Part shown: piece after piece, positions 1 to 8,475 of the stretch
Numbering within the stretch: position 1 is the stretch's first letter
Layout: each line of letters starts with the position of its first letter
Source: Nostoc sp. NMS8
GTDB taxonomy: Bacteria > Cyanobacteriota > Cyanobacteriia > Cyanobacteriales > Nostocaceae
DNA length: 64,000 nucleotides
Assembly: GCF_017115045.1 (NCBI RefSeq)
Contig: NZ_JABXKK010000096.1
Location: forward strand, 1-64,000
Reading direction: 5' to 3'
Translations under genes and position numbers: made by a program
The notes under the pieces: model-generated
Told to the model about the DNA's origin: nothing
Databases searched by the model: none
Seen by the model: only the letters and a program-made list of their open reading frames with translations

Positions 1-146
1 ACGACCCTTATTTATGAATTCACTATTTTGTTATTCTGTCAATGCGTAAGTCCTAGTGTCTATTACTCCTAACTTACCTAAAGCTTTCTAGTTGGGAGTT
101 TTCTTTTTTCGGCCTAGCGTTTTTTAGTAAAAACTGGAATTTATGG

Positions 147-1580
147 ATGTCAAAAATGAATAAAAAAGTCCAACGTCAAGAAGTAGTTTATTCTGCAACA
201 TCTTTTGCATCTGGTGTTCACGGTGCTGTAGAAGCTCAACAAAACGCAGCAGCAACCGATGCCATACAGCAGGGGATGGATTTGTTCAGAATTGCTGCTG
301 AAAAACTGGGAGCAGTTGATCCTAAGATTTCACAAGGTAATCTATTTGAATATATAGAAGCTGCTAAATTTAATGCAGATGCTGCTTTAAACAATTCTCC
401 ACTCAAGGCAGTTGTAACAGCGGCTGAGGGTAAACCTCACGCTGTTGCTGATATTTTGATTAAGAAGGGTGATCTCGTTATTGAGGAAGTTCAAGCTAAG
501 TCTATGGACAAAGCTAGTCACCTAACTCATGCTGTCAGCAATCAAAAGTATCAGGGAATGCAGAAACTAGTGCCTGATGGTAATGCTGAAAAAGTAAAGC
601 AACTAGCTGAAAAACGTTCGCAATCAGGAACTCTCAAAGCAGAGGAATATGCAGATACAGCTAAAAATACTACGGATAGACTCAAAGCAGGGAAAATCCA
701 ATCTGATGGGACATCTTATAAGGAAAATCTTTGGGCTGCTGAAAATCCTGATATCTACGCAGCTATCACCGAAGCAAAGTATGTTGCTAAGGAAGCAGCC
801 GTTACAGGAGCTAATGCAGCAGTTGCAGGATTCATAGTTGGTGGAGTAATTTCAGTAGTTAAAAACAGCATAACTGTTTTTAAAGGCGAAAATACTGTCG
901 AAGACGCAATTGTTTCCACTGTTAAAGATGCAGGTAAATCTGGCGTGCGTAGTGCTACTACAGGTATAGGAGGTACGCTAATCAGGTATGGAGCTACTAA
1001 GCTAGGTGTTAAAGCATTAGCCAAATCTAATGTTGCAGTTACGGTCGCTGCTGGTGTTATTGATGTTGGTGCTTCAGTCTACAGCTTTGCAAAAGGAGAA
1101 ATTACAACTGAGGAGTTAATAGAAAGAGTTGGTCAGACTGGAACCTGCACTACATATAGTCTGTATGCAGGCACAGCAGCAGGAGCTATTTTTGGCCCTG
1201 TTGGTGCAATAGTTGGAAGTATAGCAGGGTATCTTATTGCTGCGAGTATCTATCAATCTGCTGCCACTATTTTCAAACAGGCTCGTTTGGCAGAGGAAGA
1301 AGCTGAACAAGTAGAGGCTATCTGCGAAGCAGCTTGTAAAGTTATGGCAGAACAACAGGCAGAGTTTGAGCATCTTTTTGAAGCAAACTTTCAGGCTCGT
1401 TGTGTAGAATTTGATGCTTGCTTTACTGCAATAGATGCAGGATTAACCTCTAATAAGCCAGAGTTAACAACTCTAGCTCTTGCAAACTTTGCCGAACTTT
1501 TTGGCAAAAAACTACAATTTGAAAACTTTCAAGAGTTTGATGACTTTATGATTAATTCAGATGAACCTCTAATTCTTTAA
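147..1580 (+). CDS. Hypothetical protein with PD-(D/E)XK-like motif and glycine-zipper membrane segments
   Basis: Not recognised as a named family. The 477-residue product is Ala/Gly-rich and has no signal peptide. Residues 62-120 look like a nuclease core: an early acidic residue in NLFEYI (E69), an Asp in HAVADILI (D102), then a beta strand ending in EEVQAK (E114, Q116, K118), in the order seen in PD-(D/E)XK folds of the (E/Q)xK type. Residues 213-240 and 335-375 are hydrophobic and Gly/Ala-rich (for example GAIFGPVGAIVGSIAGY), resembling glycine zippers that insert into or associate with membranes. A Glu-rich helix follows (about 383-415), then an acidic tail. It stands alone, with a tRNA on the opposite strand downstream. 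A nuclease or toxin-like role is inference only; a structural membrane-associated protein is equally possible. Confidence 0.6.
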   Translation: MSKMNKKVQRQEVVYSATSFASGVHGAVEAQQNAAATDAIQQGMDLFRIAAEKLGAVDPKISQGNLFEYIEAAKFNADAALNNSPLKAVVTAAEGKPHAVADILIKKGDLVIEEVQAKSMDKASHLTHAVSNQKYQGMQKLVPDGNAEKVKQLAEKRSQSGTLKAEEYADTAKNTTDRLKAGKIQSDGTSYKENLWAAENPDIYAAITEAKYVAKEAAVTGANAAVAGFIVGGVISVVKNSITVFKGENTVEDAIVSTVKDAGKSGVRSATTGIGGTLIRYGATKLGVKALAKSNVAVTVAAGVIDVGASVYSFAKGEITTEELIERVGQTGTCTTYSLYAGTAAGAIFGPVGAIVGSIAGYLIAASIYQSAATIFKQARLAEEEAEQVEAICEAACKVMAEQQAEFEHLFEANFQARCVEFDACFTAIDAGLTSNKPELTTLALANFAELFGKKLQFENFQEFDDFMINSDEPLIL

Positions 1581-1600
1581 ATTTTTACTTTATCTAAAAA

Positions 1601-1685
1601 CGGAGAGGGGGAGATTCGAACTCCCGGAGGTTTTAGCCTCATCCGATTTCAAGTCGGACGCAATCGACCACTCTGCCACCTCTCC
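1601..1685 (-). tRNA. tRNA-Ser(UGA)
   Basis: On the minus strand the sequence opens with GGAGAGG and closes with the complementary CCTCTCC before discriminator G. The anticodon loop CTTGAAA gives anticodon UGA. A long variable arm (GATGAGGCTAAAACCTC) and the T-loop GTTCGAATC fit a class II tRNA-Ser. No CCA is encoded. Confidence 0.95.
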
Positions 1686-1816
1686 AGTAAATCTGTCAAA
1701 CTTGTGCTTATCCTAGTTTCAGACGCTATTCAGGCGGTTTTGTTGATTAGCACTAAACTTGACAGATAATACTATACCCTATTATCCACGCAGATTGCAC
1801 TACTGGATGCGAATGT

Positions 1817-2737
1817 CTACGACACAATACGCGATCGCTCGTACAAAATTTCCCCCTTAGCCACCTGAAAGTCATTCCCCACCCAAACTAGGGAAACTTG
1901 CGAAACCACACCCGCCTCTAGGGTGACAATGGAAAAATTACGCAACTTCTCGCCGTCATTTTCCACAATCCTGGGGACACTAGCCGCATTTAAGTAAATT
2001 GTCCCCTCTGGACTTCTAAAGATGGGTTTGCGCTGCACCTTCTTGGTATGGCGTAAATCTCGGTGCATGTGACCAAATGTCACCAGAGGAATGGTTTTAC
2101 CAGCAGTCAAGGCATGAGAAATCGCCTCGCCAAAATCTGGATCGCCAAAATCGCCGCCAATTGGATGCCAATCTTTCCCGCAGGGGTCTTCGGGGCGATC
2201 GCCTAACCCACTAGGCCCATTGTGACCCAAAAATATAATTGTCTCGTAAGCGGCGCTTTTAACTGCTTTCCCGATGCGATCGGCGGATTCTTCCAAACTC
2301 GTCACACCGTAACGTTCTTTACAGATTTCCGCGAATTTCCACTCTGGGCCACCCCAGGTAAAGGGACGACCCCCCACTACAGTTAAATTCCAAGCGGGAA
2401 AATCCAACTTACCGTAACCGACATGGGACGAACCTAATAAATCGAGTTGTTCCTGTACCCAGTCTTCCTTAGAGCGGTCATAAGGAGCCTTTTTGCGTCC
2501 CCATTCTGTGGCCGTGTACCAGGCATCGTGGTTGCCCATCACGGCTGCTTTGGGAATATCGAGAGATGCGATCGCTCTGACCACTTCCACCGATTCATTG
2601 CCAAAATCCCCGACGAACAGCACTAAGTCAACACCCAAATGCTTGAGTGCAACGCCATCTTCCACTTCCCATTGGTCGTGAATATCTCCAACTACAGCAA
2701 TTTTGAGGTTTATCGATTGAGTTTCTTGACTGGTCAT
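1817..2737 (-). CDS. Cyanobacterial metallophosphoesterase (TIGR04168-like)
   Basis: Calcineurin-like phosphoesterase of a type conserved in cyanobacteria and plants. The metal-binding blocks appear in order: GDIHDQW near the N-terminus, GDFGNE, GNHDAW, GHNGPSG and GHMHRDLRH near the C-terminus. The substrate is not known from sequence. The open frame extends upstream to 2800, but the ATG at 2737 is chosen because AAGGA lies about 10 bases before it and the family begins shortly before the LKIAVVGDIH strand. It is divergent from nadA, and the short intergenic region probably holds both promoters. Confidence 0.85.
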   Translation of the reverse strand: MTSQETQSINLKIAVVGDIHDQWEVEDGVALKHLGVDLVLFVGDFGNESVEVVRAIASLDIPKAAVMGNHDAWYTATEWGRKKAPYDRSKEDWVQEQLDLLGSSHVGYGKLDFPAWNLTVVGGRPFTWGGPEWKFAEICKERYGVTSLEESADRIGKAVKSAAYETIIFLGHNGPSGLGDRPEDPCGKDWHPIGGDFGDPDFGEAISHALTAGKTIPLVTFGHMHRDLRHTKKVQRKPIFRSPEGTIYLNAASVPRIVENDGEKLRNFSIVTLEAGVVSQVSLVWVGNDFQVAKGEILYERSRIVS

Positions 2738-2886
2738 GCCACTTTCCTTGCCGTCTATCTCCAGGATATGAAACTCAGCCCGATTTGGACACAACCCCAA
2801 AATATCAACCGTCCACTATTTTTGGTAAAAACTACTATAATTGAATCCACAGGACATACATTTGCAACATAAAGCACCCCTAAACT

Positions 2887-3861
2887 GTGTTTACTACTGC
2901 ACTAGCTCAACGAGAAAAAACCCAACTGGGTGAACTACCACTAGATTTGTTTGCCGCGATTCAGAGTCTCAAAAAAGAACTCAACGCCGTTATCCTGGCA
3001 CATTATTATCAAGAGCCAGATATTCAGGATATTGCAGACTTTATTGGGGATTCATTACAACTAGCAAGAGCCGCCGAAAAAACCAATGCGGATGTGATTG
3101 TCTTTGCTGGGGTTCACTTCATGGCAGAAACAGCAAAGATCCTTAATCCCGATAAATTAGTACTTTTACCAGATTTGGATGCTGGTTGTTCTTTAGCAGA
3201 CAGTTGTCCACCAGATGAGTTTGCAGCTTTTAAAGCAGCGCATCCAGATCATCTGGTGGTATCTTACATCAACTGTTCTGCTGATATCAAGGCGATGAGT
3301 GATATTATTTGCACCAGTTCCAACGCTGTGAAAATTGTCCAGCAGATACCGAAGGAACAGCCGATTATTTTTGCCCCAGATCGGAATTTAGGGCGGTATG
3401 TCATGGAACAGACTGGACGAGATTTGGTGCTATGGCAAGGTAGCTGTGTTGTCCATGAAACCTTTTCAGAAAAGAAAATTGTCCAGTTAAAAATTGCCCA
3501 TCCTGAAGCAGAGGCGATCGCACATCCAGAATGTGAAAGTAGTGTATTGCGCCACGCCAGTTTTATTGGCTCCACAGCCGCTTTACTCAAGTATTGCCAA
3601 AACAGCCCCAGCAAAGAATTTATCGTTGCGACAGAGCCTGGAATCATTCACCAAATGCAAAAACTAGCTCCTGACAAGCACTTCATCCCCGCACCGCCGA
3701 TGAATAACTGCGCTTGTAACGAATGTCCCTTTATGCGGTTAAATACCCTAGAAAAGCTTTACTGGGCAATGAAAAATCGTACTCCCGAAATTACCATGTC
3801 AGAGGATATTCGGCTGGCTGCACTGCGACCAATGCAACGAATGCTGGAGATGAGCGTGTAA
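2887..3861 (+). CDS. nadA: Quinolinate synthase A
   Basis: Condenses iminoaspartate with dihydroxyacetone phosphate to quinolinate in de novo NAD synthesis, using an oxygen-sensitive 4Fe-4S cluster. The 324-residue length is usual for the longer NadA form. Visible hallmarks are AHYYQEPDIQDIADF near the N-terminus, the ligand-type cysteines in YINCSADIKA and WQGSCVVHE, and the C-terminal NNCACNECPFM stretch. It starts with GTG; no clear Shine-Dalgarno sequence is seen, which is common in cyanobacteria. nadB and nadC are not in the window. A hairpin follows the stop. Confidence 0.96.
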   Translation: MFTTALAQREKTQLGELPLDLFAAIQSLKKELNAVILAHYYQEPDIQDIADFIGDSLQLARAAEKTNADVIVFAGVHFMAETAKILNPDKLVLLPDLDAGCSLADSCPPDEFAAFKAAHPDHLVVSYINCSADIKAMSDIICTSSNAVKIVQQIPKEQPIIFAPDRNLGRYVMEQTGRDLVLWQGSCVVHETFSEKKIVQLKIAHPEAEAIAHPECESSVLRHASFIGSTAALLKYCQNSPSKEFIVATEPGIIHQMQKLAPDKHFIPAPPMNNCACNECPFMRLNTLEKLYWAMKNRTPEITMSEDIRLAALRPMQRMLEMSV

Positions 3862-3880
3862 CCAGTATTTTTTCTCAGAT

Positions 3881-3912
3881 GGTAGAGACGCAGTTTTGTT
3901 GCGATCTCTACC
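3881..3912 (+). terminator. Hairpin downstream of nadA
   Basis: GGTAGAGA (3881-3888) pairs with TCTCTACC (3905-3912), with inner GCA/TGC pairing. There is no strong T-run directly after it. The arm motif GTAGAGACGC is shared with the palindrome at 19207-19265, so this may be a dispersed repeat serving as a terminator. Confidence 0.45.
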
Positions 3913-3984
3913 CCGAAGTTATTTTTTCTAATTACTTGCTATTTCTAAAAGGTGGTGCTAAGATTTTAAATCGTGAGACAAATC

Positions 3985-4070
3985 GGGTCGGTGTCCGAGT
4001 GGTTAATGGAGACGGACTGTAAATCCGTTGGCTTGCGCCTACGCTGGTTCAAATCCAGCCCGGCCCACCA
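3985..4070 (+). tRNA. tRNA-Tyr(GUA)
   Basis: The acceptor stem GGGTCGG pairs with CCGGCCC. The anticodon loop CTGTAAA gives GUA. A long variable arm follows, as in bacterial tRNA-Tyr, then the T-loop GTTCAAATC. ACCA follows the acceptor stem, so CCA appears to be encoded. Confidence 0.95.
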
Positions 4071-4157
4071 CTTACGAAGTTATAAGTTATAATGACTGGG
4101 TTAAGAGCAAAGCTCCCAGCATTGTAGCTTACAACTAAAAAACCCAAATCATATTTT

Positions 4158-4229
4158 GCCCGTGTGGCTCAGTGGTAGAGCACACCCTTGGTAAGGGTGA
4201 GGTCACGAGTTCAATCCTCGTCACGGGCT
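4158..4229 (+). tRNA. tRNA-Thr(GGU)
   Basis: The acceptor stem GCCCGTG pairs with CACGGGC. The anticodon loop TTGGTAA gives GGU, and the T-loop is GTTCAATCC. It is 72 nt with no encoded CCA. It lies 191 bp upstream of an integrase gene of the same orientation, so it is a candidate integration site, but no second copy of its 3' end is visible in the window. Confidence 0.95.
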
Positions 4230-4333
4230 TTTTAAATTTATAAAACAATCAACCCAAATTCAAAGGTTTCAGCCTTATTAAGAGATATTAGATGTTCAAA
4301 AGCTAAGTCTCTTACTTGCATTCGTGGTTATTC

Positions 4334-4384
4334 TGACTATGATTTTGACTATGAGCTTGTTTTTTGACTATGATTTGACTATGA
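4334..4384 (+). repeat. Four direct copies of TGACTATGA before the integrase
   Basis: TGACTATGA occurs at 4334, 4346, 4365 and 4376, spaced 12, 19 and 11 bp. A partial inverted copy (TAGTCA) lies nearer the integrase start. This could be arm-type recombinase binding sites, or an operator for autoregulation of the integrase. The repeats are seen directly; the role is inference. Confidence 0.6.
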
Positions 4385-4420
4385 TTTTTATAGAGCAAAT
4401 TATTTTAATAGTCAAAATTA

Positions 4421-5587
4421 ATGGGCAGAACACAAAAAGCGTCTAAAGGAACAGTAAGTGTTGAATCATTTCAAAGTCGATTACGTCTAAGACTGCCAAG
4501 ACAACTTTACGAAGGTACACAAAAATATTTGACTCTGAATTTAGCTGATACGCTAGAAAATCGTCAGCTAGCAGAACAGAAAGCACATCAGATAGAGTTA
4601 GACATTACATCTGGTAGCTTCGATGAAACACTGGCTAAGTACAAGCCACAGAGACATTTATCTATAGTTACTCCTGGCGAACAGCAGAAGATATTAACAA
4701 TTTCAGACCTGTGGGATAGGTACATTGATTACAAGCGCCCATCTCTAAAACCTAGAACACTGGATAAACTAGCTGTACTAGAAAAACATATTAAACGCTG
4801 TCCATATCAAGATTTGGATGAGGGTATAAAAATCAGACTCGCATTGTTGCAACAAACAACTACCTCACAAGCCAAAGATGTACTTATGTATCTTTCCGCA
4901 GCTTGTAAATGGGGAATTAAACAAGGTTTACTAACTTTTAATCCTTTTGAAGGGATGTACAATGAACTTCCCAAACATAAGTGGCAGAATAATTCACAAC
5001 CTAACGCTTTTAGTGAAGAAGAGAAAGAAAAAATAATTCAGGCTTTTAAAAATCACAAACCATCTAAAGGTATAGGTTACAGCTATTACTCACCATTTGT
5101 AGAGTTTTTGTTTTTAACAGGATGCCGACCATCAGAAGCTATCGGTTTGCAATGGAAGCATATTACACCTGATTGTTCTCAAATTACCTTTGAAGGCGCA
5201 TTAGTTCAGGTGGGAAATGGTGAAAGGGTAAGGGTTAATGGCTCCAAGAACAATAAAAAGCGCGTTTTTAACTGTAACCAACGACTACAAGAATTAATTT
5301 TAAAAATAAAACCAGAACATATTGAGCCGGAATCTTTAATATTTCCATCACCAGAAGGATTATCAATACATTACAGAAACTTCTCACGTCGAGCTTGGGA
5401 TAAAATTGTAGACCCATTAGTAGAACGTCAAACCACACCATATTCGTGTCGTGATACTTTCATATCTGAGCAAATTGCTAAAGGTGTTCCTACTGCTATA
5501 GTTGCAAAATGGTATGATAATTCAGTGGATGTTATAGAACAAAAATATCTTGATGCTAAACTTTTAGACCAACTTAAACCGCTTTAG
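4421..5587 (+). CDS. Tyrosine site-specific recombinase (integrase)
   Basis: Phage/island-type integrase of 388 residues. The N-terminal ~80 residues form a small arm-binding region, a SAM-like core-binding domain spans about 90-185, and the catalytic domain about 195-385. Box I is TGCRPSEAIGL (Arg236) and box II is YSCRDTF (Arg344, with Tyr341 where His is usual). Trp364 in KWYDNS replaces the second His, and the nucleophile is Tyr376 in QKYLD. The Arg/Arg/Tyr core is intact, so activity is plausible. It is next to tRNA-Thr and convergent, with only 3 bp between stops, with a nuclease gene. The region is more AT-rich than its neighbours. Confidence 0.88.
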   Translation: MGRTQKASKGTVSVESFQSRLRLRLPRQLYEGTQKYLTLNLADTLENRQLAEQKAHQIELDITSGSFDETLAKYKPQRHLSIVTPGEQQKILTISDLWDRYIDYKRPSLKPRTLDKLAVLEKHIKRCPYQDLDEGIKIRLALLQQTTTSQAKDVLMYLSAACKWGIKQGLLTFNPFEGMYNELPKHKWQNNSQPNAFSEEEKEKIIQAFKNHKPSKGIGYSYYSPFVEFLFLTGCRPSEAIGLQWKHITPDCSQITFEGALVQVGNGERVRVNGSKNNKKRVFNCNQRLQELILKIKPEHIEPESLIFPSPEGLSIHYRNFSRRAWDKIVDPLVERQTTPYSCRDTFISEQIAKGVPTAIVAKWYDNSVDVIEQKYLDAKLLDQLKPL

Positions 5588-5590
5588 TAT

Positions 5591-6310
5591 TCAGAAATTC
5601 ACCTCCTTACTCAAGCTAAGGTCACGACTTGTTTCCTCATTATGGTGGGTTATTAACTGTCCTTCTACTTTTCCATAAGCTTTCTTCACCCAATACCCTC
5701 TGGGTGGCTTTTCTACTCCATAAGTTTTACACCACTTTTCTACAGCCTTATCAGACACGCCAAAATCTCTACCAATTTGTGCAGTTGGCTTTTCCCAAAC
5801 TAGTTTTTCTAGTTCTTCTTTTGATGGTCTTTCTACTTTTCTAGTATGAATTCTAGAATCTGGGTTAACCTTTCTGGTTGTTAAGTCAACGCCAAACTCC
5901 TTGTAGGTTCGCTTAAGTGCTACTTCAGTAAAGTCTGTAAAATCCTCCCACCAGTAAAAAGGATTGGGTGATTTAGGTGGCGTTGTCCTGATACCGCAAC
6001 CGCCAAACTTGATTGATGGATACACTACTTTGTTTATATCTGGCAAATAAAGACCATAGAAATCAAAGTCATCAGATTTGTACTTTTTCTCATGACAACC
6101 ATTCTTGTCTGCCCAATTGCTTTTATTTTTCAGTGTGCCATCACAACTGTATTTAGCTTGAATTCTGTAACATTTGCCATCTTTGTAGGCAATCAAATCA
6201 AAGGATGCGTGTTCAGTTACTACTGGTACAAAAACCGAATATTCTTTCTTTACTAAATCTGCTATCACTTTAGCAGCTGCTAGATCACCCTTGTCTTTTG
6301 TGTGGTGCAT
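5591..6310 (-). CDS. PD-(D/E)XK homing-endonuclease-like protein with C-terminal HTH
   Basis: Resembles the cyanobacterial PDDEXK_5 group that includes I-Ssp6803I, a homing endonuclease encoded in a tRNA group I intron. Residues 7-55 show the fold: GDLAAAKVIADLVKKEY, then the active-site Asp in SFDLIAY (D38), then RIQAKY (Q51, K53). Residues 155-200 look like a helix-turn-helix (TAQIGRDFGVSDKAVEKWC) that would recognise DNA. No group I intron is evident in any of the four nearby tRNA genes. With the integrase it forms a two-gene island between tRNA-Thr and tRNA-Arg. The target is unknown. Confidence 0.7.
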   Translation of the reverse strand: MHHTKDKGDLAAAKVIADLVKKEYSVFVPVVTEHASFDLIAYKDGKCYRIQAKYSCDGTLKNKSNWADKNGCHEKKYKSDDFDFYGLYLPDINKVVYPSIKFGGCGIRTTPPKSPNPFYWWEDFTDFTEVALKRTYKEFGVDLTTRKVNPDSRIHTRKVERPSKEELEKLVWEKPTAQIGRDFGVSDKAVEKWCKTYGVEKPPRGYWVKKAYGKVEGQLITHHNEETSRDLSLSKEVNF

Positions 6311-6382
6311 TTATATGAACTCTCAAGGCTTTTTGGTAAATTACCATAAAAAGGCTTTTTTAGGGTTCATATTCAGTTAAAA

Positions 6383-6455
6383 CGGGCGCGGCAGGGCTCG
6401 AACCTGCGACCAACGGATTAGAAATCCGTGGCTCTATCCACTGAGCTACGCGCCC
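6383..6455 (-). tRNA. tRNA-Arg(UCU)
   Basis: Minus strand: the acceptor GGGCGCG pairs with CGCGCCC, followed by discriminator G. The anticodon loop TTCTAAT gives UCU. The T-loop is GTTCGAGCC. Its 3' end faces the integrase/nuclease island, which makes it an alternative attachment site to tRNA-Thr. Confidence 0.95.
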
Positions 6456-6813
6456 AAAACAAAATCATGGCTCCCGAAAGAGTCACCTACATTATTATAT
6501 CGTCTTCACCTACCAAGAAGCAATCAAAAATTGCAGATTTACTACTAGCAAGGCTAAGATGCTAGTCGCTAGTTAGTGCAATCTACACCGAAAACGAAAC
6601 AGATGGGGTATTGGTTTAGATATATTGTGTTGTCAAGGGGTTATTTGCCCGTTAGCGCTAACGTCCTCTGGGCGGCTACCTTCGGGAAGCATCTGGCGAT
6701 CGTGAGGCTCATTTTCACAGTATGCTAGGTAATTTCAGCCTTGGCGATACTGCCAAATGCCATTATATATTCCATATTAAGAGTGCCCCTGTGAGGAGTT
6801 ATTTGCTAGTGCC
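6456..6813. other. Intergenic region with short palindrome
   Basis: No gene is supported. It contains the perfect 14-bp palindrome CGTTAGCGCTAACG near 6652 and GC-rich repeat-like sequence typical of Nostoc spacers. A small open frame starting at 6722 overlaps the next gene and has no family features. Confidence 0.5.
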
Positions 6814-7473
6814 ATGTTTATTCTCAAACGGCAGGATGTTGAAATATCAAGCATTCAGCACCCAAAAAAGGATCAGCAAGTGCCGATTCTCAGTTATCAA
6901 GGGCAAACTTTTCGCTTGATTAGTGTTTTCAAAGCTAGTCAAGAAGAAGAAGCTAGAGCCTTATGGAGAGAATTGACGGATAACCGAGGTAAAGCTTGTG
7001 TTTTGCTGGAGGAACCGGAACGCTTTAGTGTTTGGGGCAAAATCCGTTTAGAGCAGCTGGATAGTGACACAGGTGGTCATGGCAAAACGGCGATTTTAAT
7101 CCAAGCCAGTATTTTGCTGTTACAAGGTGTTTCTATCGATATTGAAGAGTTTTTAGGTGCTAGACAAGTTGCATTATTTGAAAAAGATATTGCCGAAGTA
7201 TTAAAGCAGAAGCAATTTCCCCAAGCGTCTTCTCTAGAAGCGGTTAAATATTTGGTGTCTACTAATCCTTTGCCGGTAGCCAAAATACCTGATTGGCAAG
7301 AAAATCATGTAGTTATTCTGTTACAAGAACTGCATCGATTAGGAAAAGCCTATTTTGGCAATGGTAATTTTACCAAACAAGTAATTTATAAGCTAGAAGA
7401 TATGCCAGAAGCCGAGCGAGCGCTGTTTATCAATTGGCTAAATCAATCGCCACTGGGTAAACTATGGCAGTAG
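6814..7473 (+). CDS. Conserved cyanobacterial protein (Npun_F0813 family)
   Basis: A soluble protein of 219 residues that I recognise, with moderate confidence, as the cyanobacterium-specific Npun_F0813 family of unknown function. It has no signal peptide and no transmembrane segment. The N-terminal half looks beta-rich (QTFRLISVFKAS and CVLLEEPERFSVWGKI), and the C-terminal half is helical, ending in FINWLNQSPLGKLWQ. No catalytic motif is visible. The ATG at 6814 precedes the conserved opening MFILKRQDVE. It is followed on the same strand by a membrane protein and a DNA-binding-like protein, possibly one transcription unit. Confidence 0.75.
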   Translation: MFILKRQDVEISSIQHPKKDQQVPILSYQGQTFRLISVFKASQEEEARALWRELTDNRGKACVLLEEPERFSVWGKIRLEQLDSDTGGHGKTAILIQASILLLQGVSIDIEEFLGARQVALFEKDIAEVLKQKQFPQASSLEAVKYLVSTNPLPVAKIPDWQENHVVILLQELHRLGKAYFGNGNFTKQVIYKLEDMPEAERALFINWLNQSPLGKLWQ

Positions 7474-7614
7474 CATGGAAATTTTTTCAGAAATTCCGGC
7501 CACTGGCAAATTGCTTTTGGTGTCCGATTGTGTATTGCCTAGCAGACACACTGCTATATATACAGTCCTTTAACTCAAAATACTGCCAGAGTGCATCTAC
7601 ATAAGTCTTGTCCT

Positions 7615-8466
7615 ATGAATAACTCTTACGAGAATTCGTTCCTTTCTAAATCTATTTTCAATACTCAGAACATTGTCTTAGCTAATATTGGCTGGGCTGT
7701 ACTGGCACTGCTATACTTTTTGTTGTTTAGTGCCAAAGTTCCCGGAGCCGATGGCATAGAAATCCGGGCTGAGTGGTATGTGATTGGCACAAATATTTTT
7801 GAAGCTTTAGCTTATTTGGCTGCCAGTATCTTATGCTTGAGGAACTGGCTGAGTCCACAAATCGTCAGTGGCCGGAATGTTTGGCTCTTAATTGGGTTAG
7901 GTATGCTTTCCTATTTCGTTGGGGGGATAATTTTCGGCTATACCGAGATAGTTTTAAAAGATGAACCGGATGTGTCTGTAGGCGATATATTTTTTGTACT
8001 GACTTATCTATTACTTGGCGCAGGCATGATTTTAGCTGTGGCTTCCAGGCGAATCAATCTGGAAAAATGGCAGTGGCTAATTGTGTTAGCAATTGCAGTA
8101 TTTGGTAGTTTGTTGGCATGGTGGATTTCTATACAACAGGAAACATCCACGGAACTGCTAGTCGCTATTTTGAACTGGTTTTACGTAGTTAGCGATGTGG
8201 TTCTGTTAATTATTGCTACCACTCTGCTGCTAGCCTTTTGGGGAGGAAGAGTTTCCCAGTCTTGGCGAATGATTGCAGCCGCGGCCTTTTCGCTTTACAT
8301 TGCAGATATGTGGTTTAAATACGCCCAAGGCCCCAATTATCAAAGTGGAGAGATATTAGAAGTATTTTGGGTGTTTAGTGGAGTGTTATTTGGTATGGGC
8401 GCTGCCTTAGAATATGACGCATCACTAAGACGAACGCGGCGTACCAGCACAAGAAAACGAGCTTAG
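7615..8466 (+). CDS. Conserved multi-pass membrane protein, function unknown
   Basis: A hydrophobic protein of 283 residues with about eight predicted membrane spans (for example IGWAVLALLYFLLFSA, VWLLIGLGMLSYFVGGIIFG, WLIVLAIAVFGSLLAWW). It ends in a basic Arg/Thr-rich cytoplasmic tail (RRTRRTSTRKRA). The frame opens at a GTG at 7591, but the ATG at 7615 is the more natural start. The next gene begins about 9 bp downstream, suggesting co-transcription. Acidic residues in the loops (DEPDVSVGD) could be functional, but no transporter or enzyme family is recognised. Confidence 0.7.
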   Translation: MNNSYENSFLSKSIFNTQNIVLANIGWAVLALLYFLLFSAKVPGADGIEIRAEWYVIGTNIFEALAYLAASILCLRNWLSPQIVSGRNVWLLIGLGMLSYFVGGIIFGYTEIVLKDEPDVSVGDIFFVLTYLLLGAGMILAVASRRINLEKWQWLIVLAIAVFGSLLAWWISIQQETSTELLVAILNWFYVVSDVVLLIIATTLLLAFWGGRVSQSWRMIAAAAFSLYIADMWFKYAQGPNYQSGEILEVFWVFSGVLFGMGAALEYDASLRRTRRTSTRKRA

Positions 8467-8475
8467 TAAGGATTT

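Noticed and set aside
4158..4229. Firm attL/attR assignment at tRNA-Thr
   Set aside because: I could not find a second copy of the tRNA-Thr 3' end downstream, so no attachment sites are annotated.
5591..6310. Group I intron hosting the homing-endonuclease-like gene
   Set aside because: All four nearby tRNA genes are uninterrupted, and no intron core is recognisable around this gene.
6722..6919. 65-residue open frame before the Npun_F0813-type gene
   Set aside because: It overlaps the start of the well-supported gene at 6814 in another frame.
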